Assembly (NCBI GenBank): GCA_003176075.1
Contig: PSRN01000224.1
Location: 1-23,408, forward strand
DNA: 23,408 bases
Direction: 5' to 3'
From: Bdellovibrio sp.
GTDB taxonomy: Bacteria; Bdellovibrionota; Bdellovibrionia; Bdellovibrionales; Bdellovibrionaceae
Below the pieces are notes generated by a model that saw only the letters and a program-made list of their open reading frames with translations, was not told where the DNA came from and did no database searches. The stretch's first letter is position 1. Each line of letters begins with the position of its first letter. The position numbers and the translations under genes are program-made. Below are positions 15,502 through 22,731 of this stretch, one piece after another.

Positions 15502-15850
15502 GGCATACGGACTATCCGGCAAAAAAAGGTCGCCTCGAGGCCATTCAGACAGCTGCATTGCTGGGTGTGGGTCTGCCCCTCTCTAATAGTTCGAAGCGTG
15601 AGAAAAGTGAATTTCACAACTGCCCGTGGCGGCGTTGCCGCCCACGCAACCAGCCCCGAGGGAACCCAATAACAAACCGAGGGGTTAATCCTTACGCAAA
15701 GTAGATGCAAAAATTGGCTTATGCATGCCATGAAGGGCTGCAGTCTTGCCCGCTCGTTCGAGAGCATTCCTTACAATGATGCGAAAAAATTTGCTGAAGT
15801 GGCGGCTTTTGATCTAGAAAGTTCCGCTAAGAAAAGGGAGGCATTCAAAT
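15502..15850. other. Intergenic stretch with one GC-rich palindrome
   Basis: 349 bases without a convincing gene. A GC-rich palindrome at 15623-15647 (CCCGTGGCG-GCGTT-GCCGCCCACGC) has the same outer ends as the 57-bp palindromic element at 18361-18417 but lacks its middle, so it may be an internally deleted copy. The end of the region supplies the ribosome-binding site GGGAGG (15836-15841) of the next gene. Confidence 0.55.
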
Positions 15851-16849
15851 ATGAAGCATATGAAAATGAAACAGACGAAACACCTGGCGATTTTAGCATC
15901 ACTGATTTTTTCCAACTCCATTCTCCGCGCTCAAGTGGCTGAATCGGATGAAGAAGGAACAGTAATTCCATCAGTCAGCGAAATGGAAAGGGCCGCTGAG
16001 CAAGAAGGCAATGCCGATTGGGGATTGTGGAGTTCCAATTTCACCGTTGCGCCAGGTTTTGTTGCCTATTTGACATATAGACCCTTTGCAAGGACCAGCG
16101 AAGGGGGATTTGCAAGAACAATTAAAGGACCCGCTTCCGACCGATACAATTGGTTGAATATGGTGGCTGTTTTTGTCGATGTTCGACCGCAGACCTACAC
16201 GGAGGCTTTTAAGCTGCAAACGAAAGATCAACTCCAAATTCCATTTCGCGTCCATGTGATCATGCACCCCGATCCTGATCGAGTGCAGGAATTGGTCGAA
16301 AAATACTCCTTGAATTGGTATAAAAGATGGGTCCATGAACCCCTGCGTTCAATCGTGAGAAATTCTTTGTTTGGAAATGACCTTTCGGAGCTGGAAAGGA
16401 ATACGCCAGCGATTCAAGCTAAGATCGAGAAGGAAGTCAGGGAGAAAGTGCTCGAAGGAATGCCCGTCATCCTGGACAACATTCAGGTGGGTCAATTCTT
16501 GAATCCGCAGAGAATTGCCGATGCTGTTGAGGTGAAGTTGGCGAAACAACAGGAATTGCAACAAAAGCAAACGGAGCTCGAAATTTCGCAAAAACAAATT
16601 GAGATTGAAGCGGCCCTTGGGAGAGCACAAAGTGAAAAAGCCAATTCTATGGGCAAATCGCTTAATCCGCTTTATCTTCAGTACCTGGCCATCCAAGCGA
16701 TGAGAGAATTTGCCGATAAGAAAGGAAACTCCGTGGTCGTTTTGCCGATATCGCAAAATGGTATGCCTTTGAATCTGCAGTTGAATCCCGAAGGGCTCAA
16801 CAAGGCGCAAGAAGAGGCATCGAACAGTCCCCAGTCCAGGGCTAAGTAG
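15851..16849 (+). CDS. SPFH/band-7 (prohibitin-like) protein
   Basis: 332-aa protein of the SPFH superfamily (stomatin, prohibitin, flotillin, HflK/C). The N-terminus (MKMKQTKHLAILASLIFSNS) is a hydrophobic signal or anchor. Residues about 45-205 carry the SPFH domain: VAPGFVAYLTYRPFA, VAVFVDVRPQ, LQTKDQLQIPFRVHVIM, then WVHEPLRSIVRNSL and the conserved turn before the coiled coil. Residues about 215-260 are a Gln/Glu-rich coiled coil (KQQELQQKQTELEI) that drives oligomerisation. Family members form membrane rings that organise proteases or lipid domains. The N-terminus looks cleavable, so location may be periplasmic. GGGAGG sits nine bases upstream. It is monocistronic and convergent with dsbD. 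Confidence 0.85.
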   Translation: MKHMKMKQTKHLAILASLIFSNSILRAQVAESDEEGTVIPSVSEMERAAEQEGNADWGLWSSNFTVAPGFVAYLTYRPFARTSEGGFARTIKGPASDRYNWLNMVAVFVDVRPQTYTEAFKLQTKDQLQIPFRVHVIMHPDPDRVQELVEKYSLNWYKRWVHEPLRSIVRNSLFGNDLSELERNTPAIQAKIEKEVREKVLEGMPVILDNIQVGQFLNPQRIADAVEVKLAKQQELQQKQTELEISQKQIEIEAALGRAQSEKANSMGKSLNPLYLQYLAIQAMREFADKKGNSVVVLPISQNGMPLNLQLNPEGLNKAQEEASNSPQSRAK

Positions 16850-16883
16850 TGTCATTGAAGGTGTATGAATCATGCATCCATGC

Positions 16884-16920
16884 AATGGGTGGCAGGCAGG
16901 CAGACTGCCAGCCACCCATT
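16884..16920. terminator. Bidirectional hairpin terminator candidate
   Basis: AATGGGTGGC (16884-16893) and GCCACCCATT (16911-16920) are perfect 10-bp arms; GGCAG-A-CTGCC (16898-16908) pairs inside them. It lies between the convergent SPFH and dsbD genes, so it could stop transcription from both sides. The T-run is short. Confidence 0.6.
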
Positions 16921-16952
16921 CTAGGACCTGGCCATCTTCATTGGAAACGGCT

Positions 16953-18929
16953 CTAATTTTGAATTGAAAGTTTCTTTTTTACCTTTTCCAACCGCAGCAT
17001 GAACTCCGCCGCAGCTTCATATCCCGCCAATGTCAACTCCTTCATCCATTTTCCATTTTCGTCAACAAAGACGATCCACGGCAGGCCGACAATCTCAAAG
17101 CGGGCGCGTAGGTCGTCAAGTTGAGGCGAGTCCTCAGTCGCATCAAATTTAACGAGTTGGAACCTGGACAAGGCTTTACGAACCTGGGGTTCCGTGAAGG
17201 TTTTTTCATCCAGCTCATGGCAGGCGGCGCACCAGTCGGCTGAAAAATCAATGAGAACCGGCTTTTTCTCAGCTTGCGCTTTTCGCAAGAGTTCTGGTGA
17301 ATAGGCCCGCCAGGCGGAGGAAGCCGTACTTGTCGGTTTCTCCCCGGTCAGTGAGGAATTTGTGGAATTTGCCTCGTTAGCCCCGTTTGTCCCGTTCGTC
17401 CCGGTCGCCTCGAGAAAGTGGACCTCCGGCGTTCTCATGATGGCCTTGCGCAGATCGAGAAAGCCCGCGACGGTAAGCAAGCTGCCGAAGATGATCATGG
17501 CCTGAGTGATCCCTTTCAGAATGCGATGCCAGGTTGACTTCACGTCGACGTCAAAAACAAAGCCCGCGCTGCCCAAAATGACAAACCCGACCCCGAGAGC
17601 GCCGTCAAACCAGCGTGGCGGGATCAGTTGGCTCAAATAAAAGTAAAACATCGCGAACATTAAGATCCCGGCGCCTTTCTTTACCCCGTCCATCCACGGC
17701 CCGGACTTTGGAAGTTTCTTGGTCAGTCCCGTCGAAAGTCCAAGTAGAATAAAGAGTTGTCCCATGCCGAGCGCGAAAACAAAGAGCAACCAAAATCCAA
17801 GCCACAGGTTTTGCGACCTCGCCACGTAAGTAAGGATCGCGACCAGTACGGGACCCACGCAGGGACCGACGACGATGCCGGAAACTCCGCCGGCGAGAAA
17901 AGCGCCCAATGGGCCATGATAATGAGTGTAGCGGTCAAAAAATTTCTGCACGGCCGGTGGCGGTTCGAGCTCATAGAGCCCCAGCATCGACAAAGCCATG
18001 GCAAGAAAAACCAAACACACAACCCCCAGGACCAGCGGCGAGTTCATGAAACGGCCAAACAAGGTGCCGGTGCTGGCGGCAAGCAGACCCAAAAGGGCAT
18101 AAACCAGAGCCAAGCCGAAGACGTAGGCGTGAGTGACGATGAGGGATTGCCATCGCGTCCGCAGGTGCGCGTTGTGGGAAAGGACGGCGACGGTGATGGG
18201 AATCATCGGAAAGACGCACGGGGTGAGGCTGGTCAGAATCCCCGCGACAAAAACGGAAAGAAAAGTCCAAATCAACCCGTGGGCGAACAGGTCATGAAGT
18301 TTTTGCGCAAGCACTCCGCCGTCCTCGGAAGGAAATGCCGATCCCTTCGCGATTTCACCACCCGTGGCGTCTGCGGAGGTGCGGGAGGCACCGACTTGGG
18401 CAGCGCCGCCCACGCTCGCGGCGGCTTCAAAGTTGAGCTCAATGGGACGCGTGATGGGAAACAAGCAATAGGACTTGGTGCAGGCCTGGTAGGTCAATCG
18501 AAGTTTCAGCGTGCCCGACGCCGGCATTTGCTCCGGCGCTTCAATGGGGGCTTTCAAAGTGGCTTCGCCGATGAGGCCACGACGGGTTTTCCGGCTGACC
18601 GAATCGAAAAATTCATGCATGGGGTGGATATTGAACTGGGAGAGGTTAAAAGAAGTCGGTGACTCCAGCTCCAGATGAAATTGTTCCTCGTAGGCCTTGT
18701 AGCCTTCGGGGAGCTTGAGCCGCAGCTCAATCTCGCCGATCTGTCGCGACTCCAGGGCGTGCGGTTTGAGAAGGGCCGAAATCTGCAAGGGGTCTTCCCG
18801 GCTGGTTTGGGCTTGCGACGTGAGGATCCAGCCAACAAGTCCTACACCGACAAGACCTGCACCGGCCAGAACCACCCTAAATTGTCTCATTGCTGGCCAC
18901 AGTGCTGACCACAGTCGATTCATGAACAT
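16953..18929 (-). CDS. dsbD: Thiol:disulfide interchange protein DsbD
   Basis: Inner-membrane reductant hub that moves electrons from cytoplasmic thioredoxin to periplasmic proteins. All three parts are present: an N-terminal signal/anchor and alpha domain with the Cys pair in YQACTKSYCLF (about Cys150, Cys155); a multi-helix core with LTPCVFPMIPI and VVGPCVGPV (about Cys238, Cys357); and a C-terminal thioredoxin domain with SADWCAACHELD (about Cys567, Cys570). The 658-aa length is normal to slightly long. A 57-bp palindromic repeat adds about 20 residues in the alpha-core linker and a TNGTNGANEANSTN run lengthens the core-gamma linker. Start at 18929 has GAGG seven bases upstream; 18935 and 18923 are alternatives. 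It is divergent from motA. Confidence 0.95.
   Translation of the reverse strand: MFMNRLWSALWPAMRQFRVVLAGAGLVGVGLVGWILTSQAQTSREDPLQISALLKPHALESRQIGEIELRLKLPEGYKAYEEQFHLELESPTSFNLSQFNIHPMHEFFDSVSRKTRRGLIGEATLKAPIEAPEQMPASGTLKLRLTYQACTKSYCLFPITRPIELNFEAAASVGGAAQVGASRTSADATGGEIAKGSAFPSEDGGVLAQKLHDLFAHGLIWTFLSVFVAGILTSLTPCVFPMIPITVAVLSHNAHLRTRWQSLIVTHAYVFGLALVYALLGLLAASTGTLFGRFMNSPLVLGVVCLVFLAMALSMLGLYELEPPPAVQKFFDRYTHYHGPLGAFLAGGVSGIVVGPCVGPVLVAILTYVARSQNLWLGFWLLFVFALGMGQLFILLGLSTGLTKKLPKSGPWMDGVKKGAGILMFAMFYFYLSQLIPPRWFDGALGVGFVILGSAGFVFDVDVKSTWHRILKGITQAMIIFGSLLTVAGFLDLRKAIMRTPEVHFLEATGTNGTNGANEANSTNSSLTGEKPTSTASSAWRAYSPELLRKAQAEKKPVLIDFSADWCAACHELDEKTFTEPQVRKALSRFQLVKFDATEDSPQLDDLRARFEIVGLPWIVFVDENGKWMKELTLAGYEAAAEFMLRLEKVKKKLSIQN
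17361..17402. repeat. Short tandem run in the DsbD C-terminal linker
   Basis: Imperfect 9-bp units read on the minus strand as TNG-TNG-ANE-ANS-TNS, just before the thioredoxin domain. It is a low-complexity flexible linker that appears to have grown by slippage. Confidence 0.55.
18361..18417 (-). repeat. 57-bp palindromic dispersed element, copy E (inside dsbD)
   Basis: On the minus strand it reads GAGCGTGGGCGGCG, CTGCCCAA, GTCGGTGCC, TCCC, GCACCTCCGC and AGACGCCACGGG. Both flanks match copy A almost perfectly. It is read in frame as VGGAAQVGASRTSADATGG between the alpha domain and the membrane core of DsbD, where an insertion is tolerable. Confidence 0.75.
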
Positions 18930-19027
18930 TGCCATACCTCGATTTTGGTCGAGAAATCCGATTACGGCAAGACATCTGTCTCAACAAGCTCCACGGATGC
19001 GCCGAAGAGTGAGATGAAGGAGTCAGC

Positions 19028-19894
19028 ATGGGTTTTGTCGGCTTACTCGTGGTGTTCGGGATGGTCTTCGGCGCCTTCTTGCTTGAGGGTGGCCACCTCG
19101 CCGTGATTATCCACGCGGCGCCCTTTGAAGTCATGATCATCGGTGGGGCCGCCTTCGGAGCCTACATTGTCGCCAACCCGATGAAGACGATCAAAATGGG
19201 CATCAAGATGGGTTTGAAATCCATGACGGCCAAGGGGCCGCAAAAGCAGGATTACGTTGAACTTCTGCAAATGCTCTTTCAACTGTTTCAACTCTTCCGG
19301 AAAGATGGTCCCCAGGCGGTTGAAAAGCACATTGAAAATCCGGATAAGTCGGAAATTTTCTCAGCCTACCCCAGCTTTATGCACAATCACCACGCCGTAC
19401 ATTTCTTGTGTGATACAATGAAGATCACACTCTCGGCCGATCTCTCACCCTTTGATGTTGATGAGCTGCTGGACGGCGATATCAAAGCGATCCACAGCGA
19501 GGAACACCTCGCGCAACACGCGGTTCAAAACGTGGCCGACGGTTTTCCGGGTCTCGGGATCGTGGCCGCCGTCTTGGGGATCGTGAAGACGATGGAGCAC
19601 TTGACCGAGGGAACTGAAACCATCGGCAAACTCGTCGCCGCCGCTCTGGTCGGAACGATGATCGGGGTGTTTGGAGCTTACGGGATGATCGGCCCCACCG
19701 CGGGCAAAATCGCGGCCGACATCGAATCGGACGGCCGCTACCTGCAGGCGATCAAGGCCGCGATGGTGGCCCTGCAGCGCGGGGCTCCGCCAATTGTATG
19801 CATTGAATACGCCCGTCGCTCGATCCAACCCGAAGAACGTCCAAGTTTCGACGAGGTCGACAAAGCAACGAAAGAAATCAAAAAGGCGGCATAG
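19028..19894 (+). CDS. motA: Flagellar motor stator protein MotA
   Basis: Inner-membrane stator subunit that with MotB conducts ions to drive flagellar rotation. The 288-aa protein has four membrane segments (about 1-20, 33-50, 172-190, 200-222), the key proline in DGFPGLGIVAAVLGIV (Pro174, matching E. coli Pro173), and cytoplasmic charges in LFRKDGPQAVEKHIENP (Arg91, Glu99), the positions that contact FliG. GTMIGVFGAYGMIGP is the typical last helix. AAGGAG lies five bases before the ATG. motB follows seven bases later. The first helix starts at residue 2, typical of MotA. No sigma-28 promoter of good quality was found upstream. Confidence 0.97.
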   Translation: MGFVGLLVVFGMVFGAFLLEGGHLAVIIHAAPFEVMIIGGAAFGAYIVANPMKTIKMGIKMGLKSMTAKGPQKQDYVELLQMLFQLFQLFRKDGPQAVEKHIENPDKSEIFSAYPSFMHNHHAVHFLCDTMKITLSADLSPFDVDELLDGDIKAIHSEEHLAQHAVQNVADGFPGLGIVAAVLGIVKTMEHLTEGTETIGKLVAAALVGTMIGVFGAYGMIGPTAGKIAADIESDGRYLQAIKAAMVALQRGAPPIVCIEYARRSIQPEERPSFDEVDKATKEIKKAA

Positions 19895-19901
19895 GTGAGC
19901 C

Positions 19902-20912
19902 ATGGCGGCTGAAAAAAAGGGACAGACGATTGTCATCAAGAAGATTTACGTCTCGGCGGGGCACCATGGCGGATCGTGGAAAGTGGCCCTCGCCGACTTC
20001 ATGACCGCCATGATGGCCTTTTTCCTGGTCATGTGGCTTCTCAATCAGTCGACCTCCACCAAGAAAGCGGTCTCCGATTATTTTTCCACTCCTTCGGTCA
20101 TTGAATACAGTTTTCAGAATTTTGGCGTTGAGATCACGCTGGAGAAGCTGTTCCTGGATCTTCTCAATGAGCCCTTGAAAGCCTTTCAGAATTTTCTTGA
20201 ACCGGTCGACAAAACTCCCAACCTTTTTGATTTTGGCAGCGAAAAGGTGGTGGCCGCCTACATGGCCGACAAGGTCGGGGACTTCGCCAAGAATATGTCG
20301 ATTTCGCCGGACGGCTTGGAATTCGATATTCCCGATTTTCAGCTCTTCAAACCAGGCACGGCGAACCCCAGCGAAAATTTCGTCACCGTCATGGGGCAGC
20401 TGCAGTCGGTGACCCAGGGTCTGTCGGACTCCCTCCTGAACATTGAAAGTCGCCTGTTCAATGAAAGTGTTGCCGGCAGTGAATCCGAGCTGGCGAAAAA
20501 AGTCGCGACCATCCGCCTGGACCTGGTGCGAGCCCGACTGACCTCCACCATGGAACATCCGACCAACACGGTGGAAGGCGCCACCAACGTGCAAACCAAA
20601 AAAGGTTTTATCGAAGGACAAAGCGAGCGCCCGGCGGGAATGGTTCATATCCGCATCCACCAAAAGGAAATCAAATCCGACGGAAGCAAGCCGCGCAAAC
20701 TCGAGCGCTTGTTCGGAGACGCGGAACCCGAGTTGGATGTCTATGAGAATTTCGTTCGTCAGCTGACCAAGGGACCGAAGAAGGGCGCGGCTCGAGAACC
20801 GGCGGAGCCGCAACAAGCGGTAGAATCCCGTCAAGCGGTAGAGTCCCCTCAAGGGGCGGAACCCCAGCAGATCAGGGAGCCGCAGACCGCTCAGCCGACG
20901 GAAAAACGTTGA
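19902..20912 (+). CDS. motB: Flagellar motor stator protein MotB, degenerate OmpA domain
   Basis: Partner of MotA. The N-terminus carries the stator helix (LADFMTAMMAFFLVMWLLN, residues 30-48) with the ion-binding Asp32 at the same number as in E. coli. The plug and linker follow. The C-terminal region keeps the outline of an OmpA-type peptidoglycan-binding domain (GLEFDIPDFQLFKPGTANP at 138-156, a helix at 195-213, MVHIRIHQKE at 247-256) but lacks the GHTD motif, which reads NIESRLFNE here, so canonical binding residues are missing. The last 70 residues are a Gln/Pro/Glu tail with 18-bp tandem repeats. The stop codon lies within the first copy of a 61-bp direct repeat. Confidence 0.93.
   Translation: MAAEKKGQTIVIKKIYVSAGHHGGSWKVALADFMTAMMAFFLVMWLLNQSTSTKKAVSDYFSTPSVIEYSFQNFGVEITLEKLFLDLLNEPLKAFQNFLEPVDKTPNLFDFGSEKVVAAYMADKVGDFAKNMSISPDGLEFDIPDFQLFKPGTANPSENFVTVMGQLQSVTQGLSDSLLNIESRLFNESVAGSESELAKKVATIRLDLVRARLTSTMEHPTNTVEGATNVQTKKGFIEGQSERPAGMVHIRIHQKEIKSDGSKPRKLERLFGDAEPELDVYENFVRQLTKGPKKGAAREPAEPQQAVESRQAVESPQGAEPQQIREPQTAQPTEKR
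20814..20867 (+). repeat. 18-bp tandem repeat in the MotB tail
   Basis: Three 18-base units (20814-20831, 20832-20849, 20850-20867) each starting CAAGCGG or CAAGGGG encode QAVESR, QAVESP, QGAEPQ. It extends the C-terminal tail beyond the peptidoglycan-binding region. Confidence 0.6.
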
Positions 20913-20966
20913 GAACCCGTTTGAATATCCGCTGAAGATGACGTACAAGATCTTGCATTGCCGCAC
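20906..20966 (+). repeat. 61-bp direct repeat, left copy
   Basis: Begins inside the last two codons of motB (ACGTTGAGAACCCG) and ends with CATTGCCGCAC. It is identical to the copy at 22671-22731 except for two adjacent bases (TA versus AT at the middle). It contains a 10-bp palindrome CAAGATCTTG. Together the two copies bracket a 1.7-kb AT-richer insert. Confidence 0.9.
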
Positions 20967-21125
20967 CTTACCCTTTTTGCATGGAAAAAAATTCGAGCGG
21001 AAAAGAGTATTAATGAATCGCATAGATAGAGAGGTCATGCCGCGACTAACATTTCCTCTGCGTGGTCGAATCGTTTTTGAAGGACATCGACAGCTAAAGA
21101 AGAAACATATTAAAGGCTGGTATTT

Positions 21126-21784
21126 ATGCGAAAGAATAAAACAACAAAAGGACCACGCAAGCTCAAAAGACCAATGGAAACAGATCGCTTCCCGAAGAAA
21201 AAAGCGGAGTCTCAGCCAAAGAGCTCTTTGCCGTCAGCTCATCCCTGGCGAGTCTGCCCTTACGGAGAACATTGGGTCAGAACTCACCCCTTGCATATTC
21301 CCCCGAGCAAAACCCTGCCGAATACGATGATCTTATTTCAGGCTGGGTTCAATATTGGAATAATGTTATCAGACCCGATACACCTTTGGATCCAAATCTT
21401 GTCAAAGCCCTTATCGCTACCGAGTCGAGTTTTGACCCAAATCAATTGGCCAACAAAAAGAACTCAAACAGCGCTCGCGGTCTAATGCAAATTACCAATG
21501 ATACTCGCAAAATCCTGGGTGATGCTCACGGAGAACTAAAAGATCATTTCATCACTGTTACAAAACAAGGGTTGAACGATCCCAATATCAACATCTGTGC
21601 CGGAGTCCGATGGTTGTTCCACAAGAGAAACCTGCTTTCAAGCAAGCTCGGTCATAACGCAACCTGGTTGGAAACGGTGAGCAAGTATAAAGGAACTGCG
21701 AAAACCACAAAAGGTCGAGCCAAAAGTATTATGGACAAGTTCAGAGAAACATATGAGGCTCTTCAAAAATGCGAAGAAAAATAG
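21126..21784 (+). CDS. SLT lysozyme-like (lytic transglycosylase) gene, frameshifted
   Basis: Two frames make one protein. The first (from 21126) gives a basic, non-secreted N-terminus MRKNKTTKGPRKLKRP and the motif HPWRVCPYGEHWVRTH. The second (about 21290-21784) gives the SLT catalytic domain: NPAEYDDLISGWVQYW, VKALIATESSFDP with the catalytic Glu, ARGLMQITNDTRKIL and NINICAGVRWLFHKRN. A one-base loss in the C run at 21287-21290 or 21300-21304 would join them. The enzyme family cleaves the peptidoglycan MurNAc-GlcNAc bond. There is no signal peptide, so export, if any, needs a dedicated system. The catalytic domain alone is open from a TTG at 21272. The next gene overlaps it by 16 bases. 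Confidence 0.75.
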
Positions 21785-22620
21785 TGCTGTTCATTGTCTT
21801 CTGGCTACAATTTCAGACTCTTAATTTAGCGCAAACCATTCCACAAAGTGGATCCACCGACGCGGAATTTTGTTCGAAAGATCTTGAAAAGAAGAAGGAG
21901 AAAAGATCAGGAGATTACCTGATTCGAATTTCCTATGCGAATTCCCGTATGTGTCAGCACTTTGACATTTTCAAAAATGACCGCACGGTTTTTCATGAGG
22001 AAGGAGATGACAACCATTATTTTTTCGGAAGCGACGACCGGGGCACATATACGCTGGGAAATTTGACCGGACATGGAATCCAGCTTGTGGTAAGAAGGTG
22101 GACCGGAGGGGCACATTGTTGCACATCGCTTCTTATCTTTGATTTAGGAAATGACTTCCGAAAGATTGCCGAGATTGATGGAGGAAATTTTGAACCTGAA
22201 ATCGCCGATCTTGATCATGACGGCATTCCTGAGATTCGAGTGAGAGATGATTTTCTTGCTTACCGTTTTTCGGATTTCGCTCATTCCGCGATTGCCGAGG
22301 TGATTTTGAAGTACGGGGACGGTCAGTACTCAGTAGCCCCTGAGTTTATGAGAAAGCCTTTGCCCTCCAGGCAAATACTCGATGCCACTGTGGCTTCATG
22401 GAAAAGGTTGTTACAACGAAAAAAGACTCCCAACTGGCCACCTCCGCCTCTGATTCAAGCTTTGACCGATTTGGTCTACGCAGGGAGCAAACAGACAGCC
22501 TTTGCATTACTTGATCGCGCCTGGCCTATGGCGGCTCCGGGCCGGTCCGAATTTTTGGCGTCTTATCGGGTTGCACTGAACGAGTCCAAATACTATGCCG
22601 AGTTTGAGAAGAAACAATGA
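21769..22620 (+). CDS. Secreted GGAHCC-motif protein, candidate immunity partner
   Basis: 283-aa protein with a Sec signal peptide (KIVLFIVFWLQFQTLNLAQ, cleavage near residue 22). The mature N-terminal domain shows a WTGGAHCCTSLLIFDLG segment and the calcium-site-like DLDHDGIPEIRVRDDFL, giving the look of an FG-GAP/VCBS-like single-blade fold with a disulfide. The C-terminal 90 residues are helical. Its start overlaps the SLT gene by 16 bases with GAGG about ten bases upstream, so the two are co-translated. A periplasmic protein encoded directly after a peptidoglycan hydrolase is the usual design of an effector-immunity pair; that role is inferred from position only. Confidence 0.75.
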   Translation: MRRKIVLFIVFWLQFQTLNLAQTIPQSGSTDAEFCSKDLEKKKEKRSGDYLIRISYANSRMCQHFDIFKNDRTVFHEEGDDNHYFFGSDDRGTYTLGNLTGHGIQLVVRRWTGGAHCCTSLLIFDLGNDFRKIAEIDGGNFEPEIADLDHDGIPEIRVRDDFLAYRFSDFAHSAIAEVILKYGDGQYSVAPEFMRKPLPSRQILDATVASWKRLLQRKKTPNWPPPPLIQALTDLVYAGSKQTAFALLDRAWPMAAPGRSEFLASYRVALNESKYYAEFEKKQ

Positions 22621-22670
22621 TTAAAAAAGTAAACGGACTGTAGGAGCACAAGTGCGATACGCCGGCGTTT

Positions 22671-22731
22671 ACGTTGAGAACCCGTTTGAAATTCCGCTGA
22701 AGATGACGTACAAGATCTTGCATTGCCGCAC
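22671..22731 (+). repeat. 61-bp direct repeat, right copy
   Basis: 59 of 61 bases match the left copy. It ends one base before the ATG of the exonuclease gene, so the repeat exactly corresponds to the spacer between a motB stop and the exonuclease start. A 7-bp inverted repeat, GTAAACG (22629-22635) and CGTTTAC (22666-22672), overlaps its left edge. Confidence 0.9.

Noticed and set aside
18956..18964. TCCGATTA resembling a sigma-28 -10 box upstream of motA
   Set aside because: No TAAA-type -35 element at the required spacing; six of eight matches alone is weak.
19878..21038. 386-codon minus-strand open frame opposite motB and the left repeat
   Set aside because: It is antisense to the well-supported motB, has a skewed Arg/Phe/Gly/His composition typical of a shadow frame, and has no motif of its own.
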